Assembly (NCBI GenBank): GCA_002331575.1
Contig: DCZG01000162.1
Coordinates: 1,535-25,737 of the forward strand
Direction: 5' to 3'
DNA length: 24,203 nt
Origin: Atopobium sp. UBA2090
GTDB taxonomy: Bacteria > Actinomycetota > Coriobacteriia > Coriobacteriales > Atopobiaceae
Part shown: one piece after another, positions 15,520 to 22,145 of the stretch
Layout of the letters: each line of letters opens with the position of its first letter
Numbering within the stretch: the first letter of the stretch is position 1
The notes under the pieces: model-generated
Database searches by the model: none
Seen by the model: the letters and a program-made list of their open reading frames with translations, nothing else
Told to the model about the DNA's origin: nothing
Position numbers and translations under genes: made by a program

Positions 15520-16980
15520 CTAGCCCCTCTCCGACAGCGGGACGTACTCCTGCAGCTCGAAGACGGAGTAGTAGGCGGGACGGATGATGCGCGCGGGGCC
15601 GTAGAGCTCCTCCATGCGATGGGCTGCCCACCCGGCGAGACGGGCCATGGCGAAGATGGGCGTGAAGAGGTCCTGGGGAACGCCGAGCATGGAGTAGACG
15701 AAGCCGGTGTAGAGGTCGATGTTCGCGCAGATGGGCTTGGTGATGCCGCGCACGTCCCGCATGACCTGCGGGCCCATCTTCTCGATGTTCTCGATGAGCA
15801 GGAGCTTGTCCTCCTTGCCCTTCTCCTCGGCGAGCTTCTGCGCGTACTGCTTGACGAGACGGGCACGCGGATCGCTCTTGGTATAGACCGCGTGGCCAAG
15901 GCCATAGATGAGGCCCGTGCCGTCGAACGCCTCCTTGCGCACGATCTTGGCGAGGTAGTCGGCAATCTGGTCCTCGTCCGACCAGTCCTCCACGTTGTAG
16001 GCGATGTCGGAGATCATCTCGCCCACCTTGGTGTTGGCCCCGCCATGCTTGGGACCCTTGAGGGAGCCGATGGCAGCGGCGTAGGCCGAGTAGGCGTCGG
16101 TTCCAGACGAGGAGAGCACGCGGGTGGTGAAGGTCGAGTTGTTGCCGCCACCGTGCTCGGCGTGGAGCATCAGCATGACGTCGAGGAGCATCGCCTCGTC
16201 ACGCGTGAAGCCCTCGTCGCCACGAAGGACGTCAAGGACGGTCTCGGCCATGGAATAGCCCTCGCGCACGGGAGGAACACGCAGACGCTCATCGTTCTTG
16301 TCGGCGAGATATGCCTCGTGCGCGATGGCAGCCGTACGCGGCCAGTGGCCGAGGAGCGAGAGCGCGACGTCAACCTCATGGACAGGTGAGATGTCGTCGG
16401 GCGTGGGGTCGAAGGCATAGAGGAGCAGCGTGGCACGCTGGAGGACGTTCATGATGGAATGACTGTAGGTGGTTCGGGGGAATATGCTGAGGTAGCCCTC
16501 GGGGAGCTGTCTGCGAGAGTCGATGCGCGCGCGGAAGTCGTCGAGCTCGGCCAGCGTCGGCAGCCTTCCCGAGATGAGCAGGTAGGCGATCTCCTCATAG
16601 CCGAAGCGTCCCTCGCTCTGGGGGGCGCCCACGAGGTCGTCGATGTGATAGCCGCGATAGATGAGGTCGCCCTCGTCAGGGACCGTCTTACCGTCAATCT
16701 TGGTGTAGCCGTGCACGTTCGAGATGGTGGTGAGGCCGACAAGCACGCCCGAGCCGTCGGCATTGCGCAGACCGCGCTTGACGTCGTACTTCTCGTAAAG
16801 CTCAGTCGGGACGGGATCGACCTGGCTGAAGCCTTTGTAGAGCCCCTCCGCGGTGGGTGACATGCCGAGACCGTCGGATGGCATCGGATAGGCGTCCGCC
16901 ACGCGAGTGAGAGCGGACGTCTTGACGTTGGTGAGCGTAGGCCCGATTCCCCTCGGACCCTTGGGACGGAAGCCGAGCAT
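15520..16980 (-). CDS. gltA: Citrate synthase (clostridial-type citrate/2-methylcitrate synthase)
   Basis: Condenses acetyl-CoA with oxaloacetate (or propionyl-CoA in 2-methylcitrate synthases). In anaerobes without a full TCA cycle it usually feeds 2-oxoglutarate and glutamate synthesis. Catalytic residues are visible: H276 in HAEHGGGNN, H312 in GPKHGGAN and D422 in NIDLYTGF. The 486-residue length and the block ELYEKYDVKRGLRNADGSG (61-79) match the longer clostridial subfamily rather than the ~430-residue E. coli GltA. ATG 16980 is preferred because AGGAG lies 6 bases before it. An ATG two codons earlier (16986) directly abuts that site and is a less likely start. It is the middle gene of a three-gene minus-strand operon, 23 bases after the ACT-domain gene. 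Confidence 0.94.
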   Translation of the reverse strand: MLGFRPKGPRGIGPTLTNVKTSALTRVADAYPMPSDGLGMSPTAEGLYKGFSQVDPVPTELYEKYDVKRGLRNADGSGVLVGLTTISNVHGYTKIDGKTVPDEGDLIYRGYHIDDLVGAPQSEGRFGYEEIAYLLISGRLPTLAELDDFRARIDSRRQLPEGYLSIFPRTTYSHSIMNVLQRATLLLYAFDPTPDDISPVHEVDVALSLLGHWPRTAAIAHEAYLADKNDERLRVPPVREGYSMAETVLDVLRGDEGFTRDEAMLLDVMLMLHAEHGGGNNSTFTTRVLSSSGTDAYSAYAAAIGSLKGPKHGGANTKVGEMISDIAYNVEDWSDEDQIADYLAKIVRKEAFDGTGLIYGLGHAVYTKSDPRARLVKQYAQKLAEEKGKEDKLLLIENIEKMGPQVMRDVRGITKPICANIDLYTGFVYSMLGVPQDLFTPIFAMARLAGWAAHRMEELYGPARIIRPAYYSVFELQEYVPLSERG

Positions 16981-17003
16981 GAGCATCTCCTGCCTTTCGG
17001 GAG

Positions 17004-17300
17004 TTAGAGTCGATACATGAAGCGAAAGACCTCTTCGCGTTGCATGGTAATCTGAACACCGAGCTGCATGGCCAAGGCGTCGAGGGCTGCCTTCGTAGGC
17101 GCGAACGACTCCTCGACGTTGTCGACCTCGACGAGCATGGTCATCGTGAAGATGCCCTGCAGAATCGTCTGGGAGATGTCGAGAATGTTGGCATCATGCT
17201 CACTGAGCGCACCTGCGACCGCGGCGACGATGCCGGGCCTGTCAGAGCCAAGGACGGTGACGATGATCCGTCCGTTTGGTGCCTCGTCGTTGGGTGTCAT
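17004..17300 (-). CDS. UPF0237 family ACT domain protein
   Basis: The 98-residue protein is essentially one ACT domain, a small amino-acid-binding regulatory fold, of the UPF0237 group related to the GcvR N-terminus. Hallmarks are VTVLGSDRPGIVAAVAGALSE (14-34; the ligand-binding Gly loop is DRPGI), then ANILDISQTILQG (37-49) and the C-terminal MQREEVFRFMYRL. Start ATG 17300 has GAGGAGGA about 5 bases upstream. In clostridia this family usually sits next to a UPF0210 gene; here it leads the citrate synthase operon instead, which suggests a role in sensing an amino acid tied to citrate or glutamate metabolism. That link is inference. No catalytic residues are expected. Confidence 0.9.
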   Translation of the reverse strand: MTPNDEAPNGRIIVTVLGSDRPGIVAAVAGALSEHDANILDISQTILQGIFTMTMLVEVDNVEESFAPTKAALDALAMQLGVQITMQREEVFRFMYRL

Positions 17301-17338
17301 GTGTTCCTCCTCGTGACGGGGTTGATCTTTCTGCCCCA

Positions 17339-17368
17339 ATTGTAAACGAGACCATGGTGTGCCCGCAA
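17339..17368 (-). promoter_or_regulatory. Predicted promoter of the ACT-citrate synthase-HAD operon
   Basis: On the minus strand TTGCGG (17363-17368) and TACAAT (17339-17344) are separated by 18 bases. Transcription would start near 17332, giving a leader of about 32 bases before the ATG at 17300. The palindrome GTCAC-N6-GTGAC lies just upstream (about 17384-17399). Confidence 0.45.
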
Positions 17369-17436
17369 AACCAGGGGATATCGTCACAGTCGCGTGACAA
17401 AGGGAGACGTACGGAAACACGTTCGATTCTCTCAGC

Positions 17437-17465
17437 CTGCCAAAGGTGCCAACGCCCTTTGGCAG
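17437..17465. repeat. 10-bp hairpin with TGCCAA in its loop
   Basis: CTGCCAAAGG and CCTTTGGCAG pair perfectly around the 9-base loop TGCCAACGC. There is no U tract on either side, so it is not a normal terminator. The loop repeats the TGCCAA found in the left arm. Confidence 0.6.
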
Positions 17466-17521
17466 CCAAAGGGCCACCCTACGAAAAACCCGTGTCAATT
17501 ATCGGTCAGGATCCTTCGACG

Positions 17522-17613
17522 TTATTGGCACCCTGCCAACTGGGCAAACCTCGACCGGACAAAATGGCCTTATCGGTACCCCCAGGTAGGGGGCTCGCTG
17601 CCTGTGCCAATAA
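17522..17613. repeat. 10-bp inverted repeat enclosing a smaller hairpin
   Basis: TTATTGGCAC (17522-17531) and GTGCCAATAA (17604-17613) are perfectly complementary, 72 bases apart. Inside, GGGCA can pair with TGCCT next to the right arm, and CCCCC-AGGTA-GGGGG (17579-17593) forms a local hairpin. This could be a structured RNA or a pair of protein-binding sites; the sequence does not decide. Confidence 0.5.
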
Positions 17614-17818
17614 GCCAGAATGGTCCTTCTGACTTTGGGACTGCGAGCGCTATCTTGTACATCCTACGCCAGCGGCGCCTGGAAACGCCGTGGCCGAGCC
17701 ACTCCTCGTGCTCTCGGGCGTCCAAGACCCGTGGGCCACATCATAAGCCAGTGACCCGCGAGAGGTGCGCACGTCTTGTGTTGCATCGATATCTTATGCG
17801 CAATATGGCGGACAAGGA

Positions 17819-17852
17819 CGACGTGACAGCCAACCTTCTGGCTGTCACGTCG
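17819..17852 (-). terminator. Hairpin after the permuted GH3 gene
   Basis: CGACGTGACAGCCA and TGGCTGTCACGTCG form a perfect 14-bp stem with a 6-base loop, about 30 bases past the GH3 stop on the minus strand. It is followed by TCCTTGTCC, a weak U tract. A terminator or 3'-end stabiliser is the likely role. Confidence 0.7.
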
Positions 17853-17881
17853 CCCGATTATGAACGTTGAAGTTCTACCGA

Positions 17882-20761
17882 CTATTTGGCATCGATCTCC
17901 TTTGCCGCATGGGCCTGGAACACGAACGAAACGACGCATGCCGTAGCAAACAGCGCAAGCTCGGCCCAGAACACGTACAGGTACGCGTGCCAGTTAGTGA
18001 TTTCGGTTGCAACCGTGGTGGCGTTGGCCTGGGTGTACAGGATGTTGTGCGCCGCGCGCTGCATGTAGTAGATGTCCGCATTGCTTTCGGGCTTCGCATT
18101 GTCGGAGATGTCACCAACGGCGAGCCACTTGTCCACTCCGGCGCGCTGGCAAGCACCGTAACTGCGAGCTTCGCCAGCCTGGTCCATGTCGGTGAGCACC
18201 GTACCCACAAAGCCCCACTCACCCCGAAGGACATCGGTGATGAGCCCCGCGTTGGCGCCGGCGTAAATGTCGCCAATGTAGTTCATCGAAGTCATTACGC
18301 CTGTGGCGGCACCCTGCTTGACTGCAGCCTCAAAGGGACGCAGATAGATCTCGCGGATAGCCTGCTCATTGCTATAGGTGTGGATGCTGTCGCGGTGGGT
18401 CTCGGCGTCGTTCAGGGCAAAGTGCTTGATGTAGACAATCAGACCCTTCTCGCGAGCGCCAGCAACCTCAGCCGCCGACATGCCCGCAGACAGCGCACCG
18501 TCCTCCGAGTAGTACTCAAAATTGCGGCCAGAGTAGGCCGAGCGGTGAATATCCATCGCTGGCGCATACCATCCGGTCACGCCAAGGCTCGCAGCCTCAT
18601 CAGCGATGCAACTGCCCATCTGGTAGGCAAGATCGACATTCCACGTTGCAGCCAGCGTAGCGATGCACGGGTATGCGATGCCCTGCATATTGGCGTTAAA
18701 CATAGAGGAGATGCCCATGGGCCCATCGGAGTCGGACGTACCGCTCTTGTCGATGGACTTAATCTCGGGATCGGAGTACAGCGTGTCAGTGGTCATCGAC
18801 ACGAGCTCGTCCAAGGAGAGCTGGCTGATAAGCTCGTTCCACTTGGGGTCGTCATAGTCAAGTCCAGTCATATCGGCGAAGGTCAGGTCGCCGTCTGCGT
18901 CATAGTCCACGCCCTCGGTGTAGGTTTGGGTCACAGAGGTGTCGTAGAACTCGTCGTAGTACTCGTCGGTGCTGGCGTAGGTCGGATCTTTGATGGTGTC
19001 GCTCACGGAGCTCATGGCGCTTTCGTAATTTGCGAAGGCGTTATTGCGGGATAGGTACTCGCCACGTGCGGCCTCGGAGAACTGGTTGGTCGCAACTTGT
19101 ACGTCGCTCTCGCGCTTGTCCTCGCCTGAGAAGAAATACTGGTCAGCGAGGGTCGCCGTCACGGTATCGATCGTAGTGTGCGAGTCAGAGCGAATCGAGA
19201 ATGTGTAGTCGCCCGCATCGAGCATGTAGGCACCGACCGAATCGTCGCCGTTGTCATGCGTAGCATCCCAAGAGGCAACGTCATCGGGCAGCGAGACCTC
19301 GAGGTTCACGACCTCAGATTCGCCGGGCTCGAGCTCGCCCGTCTTACAGTAAGCAACAAGCGCGACCTCGGACTTCTCAATGTTGTTCTGGATGTCATAG
19401 TCAGTGTAGGGCGCGGTAACGTACAGCTCCACGACGTCTTTTCCTGCGACGTCACCTGTATTGGTAACCGTAACCTCAAGCGTGTAGGCGTCGGTCGCAT
19501 CAAGCGCAGCGCCATCGGCAAGCGTCCCACCTGTGATTTTCTGGGTAAACGTAGTGTAGGAAAGACCGTAGCCGAAGGGGTAGGCAACGACGGAATCGTA
19601 ATCGGCGTAGTCGAAGGTCTCTCCCGTATGCGTGTTAGTAATGACGGCGTCCTCCGCTGCGGCGGTTTCGTACCACTTGTAACCGAGATAGATGTTCTCG
19701 ACATAGTCCACGTAATAGCGGCCCTCCGCGTTGCTTGCCAGCTGTTCACCATAGTTTTCGTTGGCGGGAGCGGAGTCGTTGTCGTAGACCCAGGTGTCGA
19801 CCGTACGGCCGCTTGGGTTCACAGTGCCGGCAAGAATCTCGCCAAGCGCCTCAAAACCCTGGGCGCCCGGCTCGCCCGTCCAGATCAGTGCGTCAATGTC
19901 ATAGCTGGAAAGCGCGTCCATGTTAAGTGCATTTGCCGCGTTGTACACAACGATGACGGTGTCAAAGCTCGCCGTCGCCTGCGCAAGAAGGTCCTGCTCG
20001 TTCTGGCTGAGCTCGAGGTAATCACCACCGCTGTAGGCAGTAAGGTCATAGCCCTCACCGCCCGTACGACCGATGACGACAACCGCGACATCGGAATACG
20101 CCGCCATGCTCTCAAAGGAGGCGTCGCCCGTGTACTCGCTTACCGCAGGCTCCTCAATGGAGAGGGACCCAGAGTCGAAGCCAATCGAGGACTCCGCTTC
20201 CTCCTTGGCGGGGTAGAGACCGGCGTCGTTGGCCGCGGTGTTAACCTCAAAGCCCGCGTCCTGAAGACCCTGCAGGATGGAAACGGCATCGGAGGTGCTG
20301 GTGCTGCCAGAGCCAGAGCCGGAGTAGTAGGGGTTGTACGCGCAATAGCCAATAAGGTTAATCTTGGTGCCGGACGAAAGCGGCAGAGCATCCCCCTCGT
20401 TCTTGAGCAGGACCATGCCCTCTTCGGCGATCTGGGTCGCAGCCTGCTTCCAGTCCTCCTCGGTTGTTGTTTCCCCCGAGTCATGGGAGGACGTGCTTGT
20501 AGTGCCTGTCTTCGAGAAGACCTGGTTGATGGAGCTGGCATACGTGGATGTGGCGATGTAGCTCACGACGATAGCGACAACACAGAGCACGGCAACGACA
20601 ACCTTTGACGCCTGGGCAAACTTGGCACGCCGCGTCTTGTTCGGCCTGAGCGTACCTTTCTTGTTTTTGATGATGCCAACGACCGTCTTCGCGACAGCGC
20701 CGAGCGCTACGGCGCCGAACGCAATGACGGCAGCGAGCGCGTACGTCTCGAACTGTGACAT
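17882..20761 (-). CDS. Membrane-anchored GH3 glycosidase with permuted domain order
   Basis: Glycoside hydrolase family 3 enzyme, probably a beta-glucosidase or related exo-glycosidase acting outside the cell. In 959 residues the order is: two membrane segments (about 7-31 and 53-76); the GH3 C-terminal alpha/beta domain first (EEGMVLLKN 113-121, GRTGGEGYDL 231-240, YPFGYGLSY 394-402); a fibronectin-III-like domain (about 425-535); then the TIM-barrel catalytic domain (about 640-880); and a final membrane segment (about 926-950). Barrel motifs are intact: SDGPMGI (678-684), SGRNFEYYSED (744-754), KHFALNDAETHR (779-790) and nucleophile D858 in LTDMD. Basic residues 32-48 suggest the loop between the first two helices is cytoplasmic, putting both enzyme domains outside. 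Start ATG 20761 has AAGGAA 3-4 bases upstream. It follows the GtrA gene by 43 bases. Confidence 0.9.
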   Translation of the reverse strand: MSQFETYALAAVIAFGAVALGAVAKTVVGIIKNKKGTLRPNKTRRAKFAQASKVVVAVLCVVAIVVSYIATSTYASSINQVFSKTGTTSTSSHDSGETTTEEDWKQAATQIAEEGMVLLKNEGDALPLSSGTKINLIGYCAYNPYYSGSGSGSTSTSDAVSILQGLQDAGFEVNTAANDAGLYPAKEEAESSIGFDSGSLSIEEPAVSEYTGDASFESMAAYSDVAVVVIGRTGGEGYDLTAYSGGDYLELSQNEQDLLAQATASFDTVIVVYNAANALNMDALSSYDIDALIWTGEPGAQGFEALGEILAGTVNPSGRTVDTWVYDNDSAPANENYGEQLASNAEGRYYVDYVENIYLGYKWYETAAAEDAVITNTHTGETFDYADYDSVVAYPFGYGLSYTTFTQKITGGTLADGAALDATDAYTLEVTVTNTGDVAGKDVVELYVTAPYTDYDIQNNIEKSEVALVAYCKTGELEPGESEVVNLEVSLPDDVASWDATHDNGDDSVGAYMLDAGDYTFSIRSDSHTTIDTVTATLADQYFFSGEDKRESDVQVATNQFSEAARGEYLSRNNAFANYESAMSSVSDTIKDPTYASTDEYYDEFYDTSVTQTYTEGVDYDADGDLTFADMTGLDYDDPKWNELISQLSLDELVSMTTDTLYSDPEIKSIDKSGTSDSDGPMGISSMFNANMQGIAYPCIATLAATWNVDLAYQMGSCIADEAASLGVTGWYAPAMDIHRSAYSGRNFEYYSEDGALSAGMSAAEVAGAREKGLIVYIKHFALNDAETHRDSIHTYSNEQAIREIYLRPFEAAVKQGAATGVMTSMNYIGDIYAGANAGLITDVLRGEWGFVGTVLTDMDQAGEARSYGACQRAGVDKWLAVGDISDNAKPESNADIYYMQRAAHNILYTQANATTVATEITNWHAYLYVFWAELALFATACVVSFVFQAHAAKEIDAK

Positions 20762-20804
20762 GATTCCTTTTTCCTTTCTTTGTAGGCGCTCGATGCGCTG
20801 GTGC

Positions 20805-21350
20805 TTATACGGCCGCCCTCTTAGCAGCCGCATCGTTCTCAGATGTCTCCTTGGCATCCGGCATGACCCAGAACTTGAGGGTCGGATAGCTGATAATCAC
20901 CGCGGCGAGCGTGTTGACGATTGACGATGCGGTGCTTGCAAGCTCCGCATCGAGCTCAAGCGTCCCCTGGCAGAAGCTCGTTACATATCCCGGGAGCATG
21001 AGGTTCATAACAACAATGACCACGGCGAGAACCGCATAGCGGATGGCAGCCTCACGGAAGCTGTTGTCAGTCTTGAACACGAATTTGATCTGCACTAAAA
21101 AGTTGACGACCTGCGCAAGAGACTCCGCAATCAGGAAGGTGAAGAATCCGCCGATACCGTTGCTTGTGGTCGAGGAGTAGTCAAAGATTAGAAGCTTGAA
21201 CGGCTGGGTGAGTCCCATCCCGGAGACAAAGACCGCGGTCCCAATCCATACCAGCATGAATCGCGAAATCGTCGAAATATTGCAGAGGATATTGAACATC
21301 ACAAACTGCCAGAGGTCGTGATGCTTATCTTTCCAGGTCGCAAATCCCAT
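20805..21350 (-). CDS. GtrA-like family membrane protein
   Basis: The 181-residue protein has four hydrophobic segments (about 14-42, 67-92, 103-125 and 138-163). The segment around AQVVNFLVQIKFVFK (79-93) resembles the Asn/Phe-rich signature of GtrA-like proteins. Family members are small four-helix proteins thought to help move polyprenyl-linked sugars across the membrane for cell-surface glycan synthesis. A charged cytoplasmic tail ends the protein. ATG 21350 has GAGGGG about 8 bases upstream; the frame extends further up but without a better site. It is 43 bases ahead of the permuted GH3 gene on the same strand, so the two are probably one transcript. The family call is by topology and motif only. 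Confidence 0.72.
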   Translation of the reverse strand: MGFATWKDKHHDLWQFVMFNILCNISTISRFMLVWIGTAVFVSGMGLTQPFKLLIFDYSSTTSNGIGGFFTFLIAESLAQVVNFLVQIKFVFKTDNSFREAAIRYAVLAVVIVVMNLMLPGYVTSFCQGTLELDAELASTASSIVNTLAAVIISYPTLKFWVMPDAKETSENDAAAKRAAV

Positions 21351-21505
21351 GGCACGCCCCTCTTTTAACGTTGGATTGAGCAGCATAAACGTACGGAAAT
21401 GGACCATCCCCAGGTGAGGTTGGTCACAGCTGGATTACTTTGCGGCATGGGCGGAAACGCCGAGAATCTGATACTTATCGCAAGGCCGCAAGGGCTAAAG
21501 GTAAG

Positions 21506-21552
21506 CGCGAGGCCCGACCGCACAGGAGAAGAGGATACGGTCGGACCTCGCG
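21506..21552 (-). terminator. Hairpin between lipoprotein and GtrA genes
   Basis: CGCGAGG-C-CCGACCG pairs with CGGTCGG-A-CCTCGCG (7+7 bp around one C-A mismatch) with a 17-base loop. It is followed on the minus strand by CTTACCTTTAG. It lies about 85 bases past the lipoprotein stop. A second small perfect hairpin, CCCTTC-TTGA-GAAGGG, sits at 21574-21589. The pair may end or thin out the GH3-lipoprotein transcript before GtrA. Confidence 0.6.
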
Positions 21553-21636
21553 ATGTGGAGGGTCGGGGGTGTGCCCTTCTTGAGAAGGGAGGGGGATCAG
21601 GAAGGGAGGGGACGCCCCGACGGCGTGAGGGTCGAA

Positions 21637-22101
21637 CTATGCCCGCTCGAACTCGAGCTCGTAATCCTCGGTGTCGTTAGACGAGAAGGTGCCAGCGGCA
21701 ACGGTGGCGGTCTCGTCCTCAGCATTGAGCGTCAGAGTGAACTCGCCCGCTTTGCCAAGCGTGACGGTAGCGTCAGTGTCGGAGGTTGCCTCCCAGGTGC
21801 CAGAGTCGTCGGTGTAGGTACCGGCTTCGTCGCCCACGGTCAGCGTGGCGGTGCCGTCCTCGGCAAGCTCGATCTCGAAGGCAACAACGTCCTTCTCAAC
21901 GGGACCGTAGACGGACTCCTGCTCGATGGTGGTCGTGTAGGTGTAGGTGCCTGCAAAGTCGGTGGTAGCGGTACTTGCGGCTGCGGACTCGGCGCCGCCG
22001 GTGCTACCAGCGCTACTCGCGCCGGAGGTACCGCAGGCGGAAAGCGGAAGGACGGTCAAGGCAAGGGACAGGGGCAGAACAATAAGCTTTTGAATCTTCA
22101 T
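21637..22101 (-). CDS. Small secreted lipoprotein of unknown function
   Basis: The 154-residue protein begins MKIQKLIVLPLSLALTVLPLSAC, a classic lipoprotein signal with lipobox LSAC and acylated Cys at position 23. A Ser/Gly/Ala/Thr-rich linker (24-58) leads to a compact, strand-rich acidic domain (about 60-154) with FAGTYTYTTTIEQ and GTYTDDSGTWEATSD, resembling small beta-barrel or lipocalin-like domains. I do not recognise a named family. ATG 22101 has AGAAAGGAA about 8 bases upstream. It lies 44 bases after the upstream GH3 gene and is likely in the same transcript, so it may bind the same glycan or assist the enzyme at the membrane surface. That function is inferred from position only. 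Confidence 0.8.
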   Translation of the reverse strand: MKIQKLIVLPLSLALTVLPLSACGTSGASSAGSTGGAESAAASTATTDFAGTYTYTTTIEQESVYGPVEKDVVAFEIELAEDGTATLTVGDEAGTYTDDSGTWEATSDTDATVTLGKAGEFTLTLNAEDETATVAAGTFSSNDTEDYELEFERA

Positions 22102-22145
22102 GATGGATTCCTTTCTCTTATAGGAAGGTTCTGGCATACCGTGCG

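Larger units (their letters stand above)
17301..17881. other. 581-base non-coding region with multiple inverted repeats
   Basis: This stretch separates the citrate synthase operon from the GH3 locus. It holds the operon promoter (17339-17368), a 10-bp hairpin (17437-17465), a cluster of TGCCAA/TTGGCA hexamers (17438-17610), a 10-bp inverted repeat enclosing a CCCCC-AGGTA-GGGGG hairpin (17522-17613), and a 14-bp hairpin after the GH3 stop (17819-17852). A plus-strand frame stays open for 158 codons (17394-17870) but lacks a ribosome binding site and any recognisable protein feature. No known RNA gene is recognised. Confidence 0.6.

Noticed and set aside
17525..17539. Sigma-54 promoter suggested by TTGGCAC
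   Set aside because: The -12 TTGC element at the required spacing is missing, and sigma-54 is not expected in this group.
17394..17870. 158-codon plus-strand frame in the large non-coding gap
   Set aside because: There is no Shine-Dalgarno site or recognisable motif, and the frame runs through several inverted repeats. It is possible but unsupported as a gene.
17867..20608. Long plus-strand open frames opposite the permuted GH3 gene
   Set aside because: They lack domain motifs and ribosome binding sites, while the opposite strand has all GH3 motifs in one frame.
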